NCBI GenBank assembly: GCA_947630595.1
Contig: CANRIG010000008.1
Span: 1-64,000 of the forward strand
Direction of reading: 5' to 3'
DNA: 64,000 nt
Origin: an uncultured Lachnospiraceae bacterium
GTDB lineage: Bacteria > Bacillota > Clostridia > Lachnospirales > Lachnospiraceae
The notes under the pieces are model-generated. The model searched no databases and was not told where the DNA came from. It worked only from the letters and a program-made list of their open reading frames with translations. Below, one piece after another: positions 1 to 11,120 of this stretch. A program made the position numbers and the translations under genes. Positions within the stretch are counted from its first letter, which is position 1, and each line of letters begins with the position of its first letter.

Positions 1-743
1 GTCTTTTCCTTGTCGGCCTTCAGCTCCTCGATCATCTCGTCCGGAACATGGATGCCGGCCACGTTGTTGTTCATGTAGCGCGCCATACCGGCGGACTTCG
101 GAATGACGACGCCCAGCTGTACGGGCTTGCCGAACTGTTTTGCCTTTTCCATGAATTTGATGAACTTCTCCGGCTCGAAAACGGCCTGGGTCTGGAAATA
201 GTCCACGCCGGCCGCCACCTTGCGCTCCATCTTCGCCAGCTGCGCGTCGACGGAATCGCTGCACGGAGACACCACCGCGCCCTTTGCGAACTTGGGCGGC
301 TCGCCGACCAGCTCGTTGCCGCCGAGGTCGTAACCAGACTCCAGCTGCTTCACCGTATGAATCAGGGAAACGGAATCCAGGTCAAAGACCGGCTTTGCCT
401 GCGGATGGTCGCCCATCTTGGTGTGGTCGCCCGTCAGCAGCAGCAGGTTCTCGATGCCGAACAGCGCCGCGCTCAGAAGGTCGGACTGCAGCGCGATACG
501 GTTTCTGTCGCGGCAGGTCAGCTGGAAGATGGGGAGCAGTCCCTCATCCTTCAGGGCCTTGCAGGTAGCCAGGGAGCCGAGACGCATGACCGAAGACTGG
601 TTGTCGGTTACGTTTACCGCCGTGACGCCTTTCAGATAGGTCTTCGCTTCCTCCAGCAGATGCTCGATATGAAATCCTTTCGGCGGTCCTACTTCCGCAG
701 AAACCACAAATTCACCACGTTCAAATAATTCCGTAATTTTCAT
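1..743 (-). CDS. metF: Methylenetetrahydrofolate reductase MetF, 3' end cut by window edge
   Basis: Minus-strand translation from ATG at 743: MKITELFERGEFVVSAEVGPPKGFHIEHLLEEAKTYLKGVTAVNVTDNQSSVMRLGS...LLLLTGDH, MetF-like; frame open to base 1. Not in the ORF track because it runs off the edge. Confidence 0.88.
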   Translation of the reverse strand, partial: MKITELFERGEFVVSAEVGPPKGFHIEHLLEEAKTYLKGVTAVNVTDNQSSVMRLGSLATCKALKDEGLLPIFQLTCRDRNRIALQSDLLSAALFGIENLLLLTGDHTKMGDHPQAKPVFDLDSVSLIHTVKQLESGYDLGGNELVGEPPKFAKGAVVSPCSDSVDAQLAKMERKVAAGVDYFQTQAVFEPEKFIKFMEKAKQFGKPVQLGVVIPKSAGMARYMNNNVAGIHVPDEMIEELKADKEK

Positions 744-781
744 TCCACATTACTCCTAATCATTATATTTTTGGCATTTCC

Positions 782-1405
782 TTATCTCGTCACTTCATCG
801 TCCGTTGCAAAATTACGAATCTGAGTCGGGCACTTCAATACGTCCAGGCGTCCGATCTTTTCCAGGCGCCGGTAGATGCGCTCCCAGCCGCAGTCCATGC
901 TGCTGTCGACCTCGCACTTGCCGTTCTTGGAGCCGCCGCACTGGCCGTTGATCAGGCTCTTGGAGCAGGCGGTGATCGGGCAGATGCCGCCGGTCAGGTT
1001 CAGATAGCACTCGCCGCACTGGCCGCAGTCGTGCTCCAGCGGCGTCACGCCCTGGAAGCCCGGCAGGCGGTAGGTATCGCAGGCCGCGCATACTTTTTTG
1101 TTCTCCAGGTACTCGGCGATCGTCTGTACGCCGACGCCGCAGGAAAATACCAGCACCACATCGGCCGCCTCGATCTCGTCCATGTGCTTCTGGAGGCGCA
1201 GCTTCATATTTTCCGGATTGCATATGTAATCGGTGGTCAGGACTCCGGTCACCGTGCCGTCAGCGGCCAGCTCGCTCTGCAGTTGCGCGGCTTCCTTCTC
1301 CGGGAACTGGATCTCCCTGCACCCATGGCAGTTGATGATGAAAACCTTTTTCCCTTCCGCCAGTGATACGATGGTCTCCCTGGGTTTTAACTCGGTAATT
1401 AACAT
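782..1405 (-). CDS. metV: MetV-like zinc-finger/C-terminal methylene-THF reductase subunit
   Basis: 207 aa, CGQCGECYLNLTGGICPITACSKSLINGQCGGSKNGKCEVDSSMDCGWERIYRRL Cys-rich motif; directly upstream of metF on the same strand. Confidence 0.85.
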   Translation of the reverse strand: MLITELKPRETIVSLAEGKKVFIINCHGCREIQFPEKEAAQLQSELAADGTVTGVLTTDYICNPENMKLRLQKHMDEIEAADVVLVFSCGVGVQTIAEYLENKKVCAACDTYRLPGFQGVTPLEHDCGQCGECYLNLTGGICPITACSKSLINGQCGGSKNGKCEVDSSMDCGWERIYRRLEKIGRLDVLKCPTQIRNFATDDEVTR

Positions 1406-1406
1406 A

Positions 1407-3392
1407 TCACTTCATCCCCCTTACTGCACCTTTTCCGGCCTTGATCTTGCTGACTAATGGAATCTTGGAGGAGCAGATGTATTCGCAGCATCTGCACTCG
1501 ATACAATCCATCACGTTCATGTCCTTCATGCCCTGCCAGTTCTCCTCGTCCGCGTATTTCGCGAAATACAGCGGGGAGAGCTCCATCGGACAGACGTCCG
1601 CGCAGCGTCCGCACTTGATGCACGGCACCGCCTCGGTGTGGTCGGTGTCAACGGCAATGATGCCGTTGGAGCCTTTCATAATCGGCACGTTGAGGTCGCT
1701 GAGCACAAAGCCCATCATCGGGCCGCCCATCTTGACCGTCACGTCGTCGCCGGTGATGCCGCCGCAGTAGTCGATCAGCTCTTTTACGCTGGTGCCGATC
1801 TTTACGATGTAATTGCCCGGCTTCTTCATGTGCTCGCCGGTCACCGTGACCACGCGCTCCACCAGCGGCATGCCCGTCTGGATGGCGTCGGAAATCGCTT
1901 TCACGGTGCTGATGTTGCTCACCACAACGCCTACGTCTGCAGGCAGCCCGCCGCGCGGCACCTGTCTGCCCATCACGCGCTTGATCAGCATCTTCTCAGC
2001 GCCCTGCGGGTATTTGGTCTTTGCCACGACCACATCGATATTGTCAATGTCCGCCACCTTCGCCTGCATCAGCTCGACCGCGTCCGGCTTGTTGTCCTCG
2101 ATCACGATGAGGCCCTTCTCAGCGCCTACCGTCTTGATGATCGCCCTCAGGCCGTAGATCACGTCGTCCGCAAACTCCAGAAGCACTCTGTGGTCCGCGG
2201 TCAGCAGCGGCTCGCACTCGCAGCCGTTCAGCAGGATGGTGTCCACCGGCTTGTTCGGTTTCAGCTTGACGGAGGTCGGGAAGCCCGCGCCGCCCATGCC
2301 GACAATGCCGCTCTCGCGCACGATGTCCACGATCTCGTCCGGCGTCAGGCTGTCAAGGTCCTTATGCGGCTTTACCGATTCGTGCAGAGTATCCTTGCCG
2401 TCCGACCGGATCACCACCGACATGACCTGAGCGCCGCTGGTCGGATGCAGACGGGGCTCGATCGCGATGACCGTGCCGCTGACGCTGGAATGGATCGGGC
2501 TGCTGATAAATGCGGCCGCCTCGCCGATCTTCTGGCCTACCTTTACTTCGTCGTTCACTTCCACGACAGGCTTCGCCGGAGCGCCCGCATGCATGGACAG
2601 CGGAATCGCCACGATCTCGGGCTCCGGGAACCGCTCCAGAGCGATGTGCTCGGTGAGCTCCTTGCGCTCGGACGGATGGACGCCGCCGTAGTAGCCCTCG
2701 AGCCGGTTCTCGCGGACTGCTTTTACATAATCGGTTACAAATTTGTGGCTCGTCTTGGAATAATCGCGGATCTGCACCGGCTGGTTTAAGAATTCCTCCA
2801 GACGGCCCTGCTTCGCCAGCCTCTGGTAAATCTTCTCCCACGCGCAGTCCTTGCTGCTGTCCACTTCGCACTTGCCGTTCTTGGCGCCGCCGCACTGGCC
2901 GTTGACCAGGCTCTTGGAGCAGTCGACGATGGGACAGATGCCGCCGGTGACGTTCAGATAGCACTGTGCGCAGGCATCGCAGCTCTTTTTCGTCAGGGCC
3001 ATGCCGTGATGGCCTCTGTAGTTGAGCGAATCGCTGGCCGCGCAGACAGGAATGTCCTGCAGAGCCGCGACGGTCTGAATGCCCAGACCACAGGAGATCA
3101 CAACAACGTTTTCCGTGCCCTCGGGGATCATGCCCTGCAGCTTTCTCTCAGTCTGGGTACTGTTGCATAAAAAATCAACCTGCGCGCTGCCCGTGACGGT
3201 CTTTCCGTTCTCTGCGGCAATCTGCAGGAATTCGCCGCACTCCGGTTCGTCCGCGGTCTCAAACTCCTTAAAGCATTTGTTGCAGGCAATCACGAACAGG
3301 TTGTCCTTACCGGCCAGGACAGAGGCCAGTTCGTCCCTCCCTTTCAGCTTATACTTGGTATAATTCTCCAATTGCTCACCTTCCTTAACCAT
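1407..3392 (-). CDS. Fusion of an N-terminal MetV-like domain and a C-terminal RnfC-like NADH/flavin/4Fe-4S domain (RnfC2-like)
   Basis: 661 aa; N-terminal CDACAQCYLNVTGGICPIVDCSKSLVNGQCGGAKNGKCEVDSSKDCAWEKIYQRL parallels the next gene; C-terminal RnfC motifs GMGGAGFPTSVKL, LLNGCECEPLLTADHRV and two ferredoxin-type Cys clusters (CIKCGRCADVCP, CIECRCCEYICSSKIP). Confidence 0.85.
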   Translation of the reverse strand: MVKEGEQLENYTKYKLKGRDELASVLAGKDNLFVIACNKCFKEFETADEPECGEFLQIAAENGKTVTGSAQVDFLCNSTQTERKLQGMIPEGTENVVVISCGLGIQTVAALQDIPVCAASDSLNYRGHHGMALTKKSCDACAQCYLNVTGGICPIVDCSKSLVNGQCGGAKNGKCEVDSSKDCAWEKIYQRLAKQGRLEEFLNQPVQIRDYSKTSHKFVTDYVKAVRENRLEGYYGGVHPSERKELTEHIALERFPEPEIVAIPLSMHAGAPAKPVVEVNDEVKVGQKIGEAAAFISSPIHSSVSGTVIAIEPRLHPTSGAQVMSVVIRSDGKDTLHESVKPHKDLDSLTPDEIVDIVRESGIVGMGGAGFPTSVKLKPNKPVDTILLNGCECEPLLTADHRVLLEFADDVIYGLRAIIKTVGAEKGLIVIEDNKPDAVELMQAKVADIDNIDVVVAKTKYPQGAEKMLIKRVMGRQVPRGGLPADVGVVVSNISTVKAISDAIQTGMPLVERVVTVTGEHMKKPGNYIVKIGTSVKELIDYCGGITGDDVTVKMGGPMMGFVLSDLNVPIMKGSNGIIAVDTDHTEAVPCIKCGRCADVCPMELSPLYFAKYADEENWQGMKDMNVMDCIECRCCEYICSSKIPLVSKIKAGKGAVRGMK

Positions 3393-3551
3393 GATTTACA
3401 AACCTTATCCCCGTCCGCCGTCCCGCTCTTCCAGCTTCTGTGCGCGAAAGGAAAGACGGAAAACGGGTCAATAAGATTCACGCGTATTACAGTTCCGAGT
3501 ATAGCATAAAATATCCATACTATCCAGTCTAAATATACATTTTTCCGCAAA

Positions 3552-3592
3552 ATAACGGCAGAATTCCCGCCAGGGAATTCCGCCGTCTGAAT
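3552..3592 (-). terminator. Rho-independent terminator downstream of the 6S-like RNA
   Basis: Minus strand GGCGGAATTCCC-tggc-GGGAATTCTGCC followed by GTTATTTT. Confidence 0.6.
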
Positions 3593-3594
3593 CG

Positions 3595-3823
3595 GCAAAC
3601 CCAGAGTGCCGTTTCCTAAATTTTGACTCCTAGCGAAGCTAGGTGGGTAACCGCAGCGCAGTTGTCTGTCTTCCACTGCAAAACGGAGGCCTGACATATA
3701 CCTGCGCGATATAAGAATCCCATAAAAGTAAATGTAGGTTCAAAATACTAGGATTGTCGAACACCCCAGGCAGACCATGCACTCTGTCACAGGGAACCAA
3801 ATCCGTAACTCCCCGTTCCCTGT
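3595..3823 (-). ncRNA. ssrS: 6S RNA-like (ssrS)
   Basis: Minus strand CCTGGGGTGTTCGACAATCCTAG...CTAGCTTCGCTAGGAGTCAAAATTTAGGAAACGGCACTCTGGG. 11-bp closing stem with wobbles (CCUGGGGUGUU/GGCACUCUGGG), second arm pairing (UCCUAG..AUUUUGA with UCAAAAU..UUAGGA), small UUCG-type hairpin on the 3' side as in 6S rods. Promoter TTGCGA-N17-TATACT (3858-3830) upstream, terminator downstream. 5' end estimated from the promoter. Confidence 0.68.
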
Positions 3824-3829
3824 AAGAAC

Positions 3830-3858
3830 AGTATACCGTAGTATATCCGGTTTCGCAA
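3830..3858 (-). promoter_or_regulatory. Sigma-A-type promoter for the 6S-like RNA
   Basis: TTGCGA - 17 nt - TATACT on the minus strand. Confidence 0.55.
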
Positions 3859-3898
3859 CAGAATTTTCAAAAAACAGCCGGAATTTTCTTCCAGCGCC

Positions 3899-5104
3899 TC
3901 ACAGCGACTCATAGGTGGCGCGCACGGCCCGGATGAAATCCTGACTGTTCAGCACCGTCACGTCGGAGAGCGAGGTGATCAGCGCCAGGTCCTTCGTCAT
4001 CTTTCCGCCCTCGATGGTGGCGATGACTGCCCGCTCCAGCCGGTCCGCAAACTGCCCGAGCTCCGGGATCGCGTCGAGCTCCCCGCGCTTGCGCAGCGCG
4101 CCCGTCCACGCGAAGATCGTGGCCACGGAGTTGGTGGAGGTCTCCTCGCCCTTTAAGTACTTATAATAATGGCGCTGCACCGTGCCGTGCGCCGCCTCGT
4201 ACTCGTAATTGCCGTCCGGCGAAACCAGCACCGAGGTCATCATCGCCAGCGAACCGAACGCCGAGGATATCATGTCGCTCATGACGTCGCCGTCGTAATT
4301 TTTGCAGGCCCAGATAAAGCCGCCCTCCGACTTCATCACGCGCGCCACCGCGTCGTCGATCAGCGTATAAAAATACGTAATGCCCGCCTCCGCGAATTTC
4401 TCCTTATATTCACTGTCAAAAATCTCCTGGAAAATATCCTTGAAGGTGTGGTCGTATTTTTTGGAGATCGTATCCTTGGCCGCGAACCACAGGTCCTGCC
4501 GGATGTCGAGCGCGTAGTTGAAGCAGCTCCTGGCAAAGCTGGCGATGGAACTGTTGAGGTTGTGCATGCCCTGCAGCACGCCGGCGCCTTTAAAGTCAAA
4601 CACGGTCGTGCGCGTCTCGCTGCCGTCCTCCGCCGTGTACACGAGCTCCGCCCTGCCGGGGCCGGGGATCACCATCTCTGCATTTTTATAAACGTCGCCG
4701 TATGCGTGACGCGCGATCGTGATCGGCTTTTTCCAGCTGCGCACATAGGGCTCGATGCCTTTCACGATGATCGGCGCGCGGAACACCGTGCCGTCGAGGA
4801 TGGCGCGGATCGTGCCGTTCGGGCTCTTCCACATCTCCTTCAGCTGATACTCCTCCATACGCGCCGCGTTCGGCGTGATGGTGGCGCACTTCACAGCCAC
4901 GCCGTATTTTTTGACGGCGTTGGCGCTGTCGACCGTCACCTGGTCGTCTGTCGCGTTGCGGTTTTCCAGGCCTAGGTCGTAATACTCGGTCTTTAGGTCA
5001 ACATAGGGGCAGATCAGCTCCTCCTTGATCATTTTCCACAAAATTCTCGTCATCTCGTCGCCGTCCATCTCGACGATCGGCGTGCTCATCCTGATTTTTT
5101 CCAT
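3899..5104 (-). CDS. icd: NADP-dependent isocitrate dehydrogenase
   Basis: [26 protein letters not shown]...; ICD family. Start set at [10 protein letters not shown] with GGAG upstream instead of the longest ORF start 5143. Confidence 0.92.
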   Translation of the reverse strand: MEKIRMSTPIVEMDGDEMTRILWKMIKEELICPYVDLKTEYYDLGLENRNATDDQVTVDSANAVKKYGVAVKCATITPNAARMEEYQLKEMWKSPNGTIRAILDGTVFRAPIIVKGIEPYVRSWKKPITIARHAYGDVYKNAEMVIPGPGRAELVYTAEDGSETRTTVFDFKGAGVLQGMHNLNSSIASFARSCFNYALDIRQDLWFAAKDTISKKYDHTFKDIFQEIFDSEYKEKFAEAGITYFYTLIDDAVARVMKSEGGFIWACKNYDGDVMSDMISSAFGSLAMMTSVLVSPDGNYEYEAAHGTVQRHYYKYLKGEETSTNSVATIFAWTGALRKRGELDAIPELGQFADRLERAVIATIEGGKMTKDLALITSLSDVTVLNSQDFIRAVRATYESL

Positions 5105-5159
5105 AATAATCTCCATTCCGCCGCCTTTCAGTTGGCGGCACAAATAGTAATGAAAGTGT

Positions 5160-5188
5160 TTTACACCTCCGCGTTTACGTGTTACAAT
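5160..5188 (+). promoter_or_regulatory. Sigma-A-type promoter for the unassigned sRNA
   Basis: TTTACA (5160-5165) - 17 nt - TACAAT (5183-5188). Confidence 0.6.
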
Positions 5189-5194
5189 AGACTC

Positions 5195-5320
5195 AATTAT
5201 TAAGGCATCCCGGCATCAACATCAGATGCACCCACCCGTTTCGCTGTTGATGTGCAGGTGCGCCTCTTCTATCTAGGTGGGAATACCTCTAAGATGGTTC
5301 ACTATGTGAGCCTTCTTTTT
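5195..5320 (+). ncRNA. Candidate standalone small RNA, family not identified
   Basis: Starts about 7 nt after a near-consensus promoter; helix CATCAACA/TGTTGATG; ends in GGTTCAC-tat-GTGAGCC-TTCTTTTT. No plausible + strand ORF; flanking genes are on the minus strand. Confidence 0.55.
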
Positions 5321-5475
5321 GTGTCTAATTCACGTTTTTGGCTTAATTTACTTTCTTTCACACTATCCTCTCCTCCCGCTGTCTCTGGCGCCTGTCGCGC
5401 GCCGGGCAATCCGCTGTAGATTCTACCATCGTTTTCGCCCGCCGTCAATCATGCAGTCACGGCTTTACGTCTGGT

Positions 5476-7470
<1,995 letters not shown>

Positions 7471-7488
7471 TGAATATTTCGCTGTGGT

Positions 7489-8418
7489 TCAGCGGGCGGG
7501 GCCGTGCCCTGCGTCCTCCTCGCCCAGTACGAGGCGGCGCAGGTCCGGCATGCCCCAGCCCTGCCGGTTCTGGGGATAGCCGAGGTCGACCGCGGCCTCC
7601 TTGAGGCGCATTTTTACTTCCACGTTGGTCATGTGCGGCTCGCGCTCCAGAAGCAGGGCCACCGCGCCGGCGACGGCCGGGGCGGCCATGGAGGTGCCGC
7701 TTTTGACGCTGTAGTACTGGCCGCGCATCCAGTGGGAGGAGCAGGAGACGATGTCGGTGCCGGGCGCGACGAGCTCCGGCTTGCAGACGCATTCGCCCGT
7801 GGGGCCGCAGCCCGAGTAATTTGCCCGCTCCTGCAGAACGCGGCCCCGGAAAAGGTCCGAGGCGCCCACGGTGATGATTTTTTTGCTGTTGCCGGGGACG
7901 GTGACGCTCATCGGCGTCGGCCCGTTGTTGCCCGCGGCCACGACCACCACCAGCCCCGCGTCCCAGGCCCATTCCACGTAGCGCACCAGCTGCTGCGCCC
8001 CGTAATCGTTTTCCTTTTTCGGCGTGCCCGCCGACAGGTTCAGAATCCGGATGCCATAGCGGCGACGGTTCTGCACCACCCAGTCGATCGCCTCCAGAAT
8101 GTCGCCCATATTGCCCTGCCCGTAGCGGTCGAGCACCTTGAGATGGATCAGTGAGCAGCCGGGCGCGATCCCGCGGTATCTGCCGCGGCTGCTCCGGCCG
8201 CTGCCCGCCAGTATGCCCGAGACATGGCTGCCGTGCGACGCGTCGTCATAGCACGGACTGTCTCTCCCGTTTACAAAATCGCGGAACTCCACAATCCGGT
8301 CTGCATAATCCGGGTGCATGCAGATGCCGGTGTCCAGCACCGCGGCGGTCACGCCTTTCCCCGTAATCCCGGCGCGGTGCACCTCGTCCGCATGCAGGTT
8401 CGCTCTCACACGATTCAC
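7489..8418 (-). CDS. S8 family serine peptidase (subtilase, AprX-like)
   Basis: Asp (AVLDTGICMHPDY), His (HGSHVSGILAG) and Ser (SGTSMAAPAVAG) motifs intact. Confidence 0.92.
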   Translation of the reverse strand: MNRVRANLHADEVHRAGITGKGVTAAVLDTGICMHPDYADRIVEFRDFVNGRDSPCYDDASHGSHVSGILAGSGRSSRGRYRGIAPGCSLIHLKVLDRYGQGNMGDILEAIDWVVQNRRRYGIRILNLSAGTPKKENDYGAQQLVRYVEWAWDAGLVVVVAAGNNGPTPMSVTVPGNSKKIITVGASDLFRGRVLQERANYSGCGPTGECVCKPELVAPGTDIVSCSSHWMRGQYYSVKSGTSMAAPAVAGAVALLLEREPHMTNVEVKMRLKEAAVDLGYPQNRQGWGMPDLRRLVLGEEDAGHGPAR

Positions 8419-8535
8419 AAAAACCCCTCCCTTCCCCGGCAGCGGCCGAAACCCGCCCCAATACGGCGGCCGCTACTATACAGAATATGACGGGGAAGGG
8501 GGAGCGGTGCCGGCGGGGAGGCCGCGGCGGAAATC

Positions 8536-8832
8536 CTACAGCGTCCAGGCAATACCCAGCACAAGCCAGAGCAGACTGACCGCGGCATCGGCAAGAATCA
8601 GCCCCATGCTTTTCCGCTTATTCTCGCCGTCATAGTATTTCCTGACCAGATAGTATGCGGCGCATCCGGCGCCCAGAAAACTGATGACGAATCTGGCCTC
8701 AAAGATCACATACGGATTTACTTCTATGCCCCAGGCCTGATAATGGAAGCTGCCCGCCGTGACGGCCAGCAAAGCCAGCGGAACCCAAAGGATCCGGCAT
8801 AATCTGTCAAAGACCTCCTGATTCATATCCAC
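8536..8832 (-). CDS. Small membrane protein of unknown function next to a sigma factor
   Basis: 98 aa with about three hydrophobic segments; overlaps the end of the sigma gene. Confidence 0.65.
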   Translation of the reverse strand: MDMNQEVFDRLCRILWVPLALLAVTAGSFHYQAWGIEVNPYVIFEARFVISFLGAGCAAYYLVRKYYDGENKRKSMGLILADAAVSLLWLVLGIAWTL

Positions 8833-9317
8833 TCCTCCTTTCGTAAAATTTTTTTCAGGCGTTTTCTGGCCCGGTACAGCCGCTGGTTCGCGGCGTTTTC
8901 ACTGATTCCGAGCGCCGCCGCAATCTCCTTGAGCGACAGACCCTGATAATAGAACAAAAGAATGATTTCCCGGTCGTTTCCGGCAAGCTCCCGGATCGCG
9001 TCTGAGATACTGATTCTCTCAATCCACTCTTCAATCGAATTTTCGGAGCCCTCCCGGCCCTCCTCGATGCCGCTGCAAACGAGGCGGAACCAGCGCGTGC
9101 GTATGATGTTTCTGCAGCAGTTGACCGCAATGCGGACCAGCCATGTTTTTACGCTCGACTGATGTTCAAATGTCTCATACGAAATCAGCGCCCTGAGAAA
9201 GGTTTCCTGCGCTGCGTCCTCCGCAAGCTGATAATCCTTCAGACATAAAAAACAGATGCGGAAAACGGTGTCCCCGTAGTCGCGCACGAACTGCTCCATC
9301 CACTGGCTGGGCGGCAT
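8823..9317 (-). CDS. RNA polymerase sigma-70 family (ECF-type) factor
   Basis: MPPSQWMEQFVRDYGDTVFRICFLCLKDYQLAEDAAQETFLRAL...YYQGLSLKEIAAALGISENAANQRLYRARKRLK; sigma2 and sigma4 motifs. Confidence 0.88.
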   Translation of the reverse strand: MPPSQWMEQFVRDYGDTVFRICFLCLKDYQLAEDAAQETFLRALISYETFEHQSSVKTWLVRIAVNCCRNIIRTRWFRLVCSGIEEGREGSENSIEEWIERISISDAIRELAGNDREIILLFYYQGLSLKEIAAALGISENAANQRLYRARKRLKKILRKEEWI

Positions 9318-9407
9318 TGTTTCTCCTCCCTTTTTACAGTAAACAGCAAACACATTTGCCGTTTCCCTGCAACACTGTGTGACACGCTGACGCTCTCACC
9401 GGATTAC

Positions 9408-9533
9408 GCAGCTTTTGTATCCTGCCTTTTATATCCTGCCTTTTATATTCTGCCTTTTATATTCTGCCTTTTATATTCTGCCTTCTGTATCCTGCCTTTT
9501 ATATTCTGCCTTTTGTATCCTGTCTTTTGTTTC
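9408..9533. repeat. 14-bp tandem repeat, at least 8 units
   Basis: TATATTCTGCCTTT / TATATCCTGCCTTT units; CTGCC core at 14-bp spacing from 9422 to about 9520. Confidence 0.85.
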
Positions 9534-9741
9534 CTCTTTATATTAGACACATCATTTCCGCAAAATATTACAGGAAATATTATGTTTTCCCCGGTTTTCA
9601 CCGTTTTTCACGGCGCAGCGGAAAAAAGTACTGGCGTTATCAGGTATCTTATGTTACAATGGGCTTCAACGCGTCAACGCGTCCGCGCGTTAAAGAATCG
9701 CGGATTTCCGGCGCTGACCGAAAACGGAAAGGAAGATACCT

Positions 9742-10635
9742 ATGAGTGAAAGAATCACAGGGCATACGGAGCTGCTGACGCTGATGGCCTACCCCATCCG
9801 CCACTCCAAGTCTCCGGCCATGCACAACGAGGCGGCCGCCTATCTGGGGCTGGACTACGCCTACCTCTGCTTTGACGTGGATCAGAGCAATCTGAAAGAA
9901 GCCATCGCCGCCATGCGGGCGCTGCACATCCGGGGCGGCAATCTCTCGATGCCGAACAAGATCGCCGTCATGCAGTATCTGGACCGGCTTTCCCCGGAGG
10001 CTCAGATGTGCGGCGCGGTCAACACGATCGTAAACGACGGCGGCGTGCTCACCGGCTATATCACCGACGGCATCGGCTACATGCGCTCGCTGGAGGACAG
10101 CGGCATCCGGGTCATCGGCGAGAAAATCACGGTCGTCGGCTGCGGCGGCGCGGGTAAGGCCATGCAGGTGCAGGCGGCGCTCGACGGCGTGCGCGAGATG
10201 TCCGTGTTCAACCGCCGCGACGAATTTCACCAACGCGGCATCGACACCGTCGCCATGATCAACGAAAAGACCGGCTGCAAGGCGCATTTTTATGACCTGG
10301 AGGATCTCGACCGCCTGAAAGGCGAAATCTCCGAGAGCTGCCTGCTGGCGAACGCGACCTGCGTGGGCATGCGCCCGCTCGAGGGCCAGACCTACATACC
10401 GGACCCAGGTTTCCTGCGCCCCGACCTGACCGTGACCGACGCCATCTACGCGCCGGAGGAGACGGAGCTTTTGCGGATGGCGCGCGAGGCCGGCTGCCGC
10501 ACCTTAAACGGACAGGGCATGATGCTCTTCCAGGGCGCGGCCGCGTTTAAGCTGTGGACCGGCTGCGACATGCCGATTCCCCACATGAAAAAAGTGCTCG
10601 GCTTTCCCGGAGCAAAGGAAGGAGGCGCCGCATGA
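9742..10635 (+). CDS. Shikimate/quinate dehydrogenase family protein (AroE/YdiB-like)
   Basis: LMAYPIRHSKSPAMHNEAA, GNLSMPNK, CGAVNTIV, VGCGGAGKAMQVQ motifs. Confidence 0.88.
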   Translation: MSERITGHTELLTLMAYPIRHSKSPAMHNEAAAYLGLDYAYLCFDVDQSNLKEAIAAMRALHIRGGNLSMPNKIAVMQYLDRLSPEAQMCGAVNTIVNDGGVLTGYITDGIGYMRSLEDSGIRVIGEKITVVGCGGAGKAMQVQAALDGVREMSVFNRRDEFHQRGIDTVAMINEKTGCKAHFYDLEDLDRLKGEISESCLLANATCVGMRPLEGQTYIPDPGFLRPDLTVTDAIYAPEETELLRMAREAGCRTLNGQGMMLFQGAAAFKLWTGCDMPIPHMKKVLGFPGAKEGGAA

Positions 10636-11120
10636 AGGTATTGAAATGGCTTGACGAAAATCTGGAAGAAATGCTGCTGATCCTGCTGCTGATCTGCATG
10701 GTGGTGATCATGGGCGTGCAGATTCTCGCGCGCTACTGCCTGAATTACTCGCTGAGCTGGTCGGAGGAGCTGACGCAGTACCTGTTTGTGTGGTCGGTGT
10801 TCCTCAGCATCAGCTACTGCGTGAAAAAGCGGATTTCCATCAAAATCGAGCAGTTTCTCAACATCCTCCCGGCGAGGGGACAGACCGGGCTGCGGCTGCT
10901 GCGCCACACGCTGGTGCTCATCTTCTGCCTGATCATGCTGCCCTTCTGCGTGACCTATGTGCAGCAGTCCATCGACACCCAGGCCACCAGCGCCGCTTTG
11001 CACATTCCGATGTATTACATCCAGTCGGCTCCCCTGGTCGGCTTTCTCCTCCTGACGGTCCGCGTCCTCCAGGCGTGGCTCCGGGAGGCGCACAATCTGG
11101 CGGGAGGTAAAAAATCATGA
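10632..11120 (+). CDS. TRAP transporter small permease (DctQ family)
   Basis: MKVLKWLDENLEEMLLILLLICMVVIMGVQILARYCLNYSLSWSEELTQYLFVW; ATGA overlap with the upstream gene. Confidence 0.9.
   Translation: MKVLKWLDENLEEMLLILLLICMVVIMGVQILARYCLNYSLSWSEELTQYLFVWSVFLSISYCVKKRISIKIEQFLNILPARGQTGLRLLRHTLVLIFCLIMLPFCVTYVQQSIDTQATSAALHIPMYYIQSAPLVGFLLLTVRVLQAWLREAHNLAGGKKS

Noticed and set aside
48-728. 226-aa plus-strand ORF at the window start
   Set aside because: Antisense shadow of metF; the minus-strand product has clear family motifs.
1638-2789. 383-aa plus-strand ORF opposite the RnfC fusion
   Set aside because: His/Arg/Leu-rich antisense translation typical of high-GC complement; no family features.
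5143-5320. Lysine-type riboswitch in the icd leader on the minus strand
   Set aside because: A short AGAGGCGC-like match only; the other conserved segments are missing, and promoter/terminator polarity favours a + strand RNA.
9408-9533. CRISPR-like array
   Set aside because: Direct 14-bp tandem units with no spacers and no cas genes nearby.
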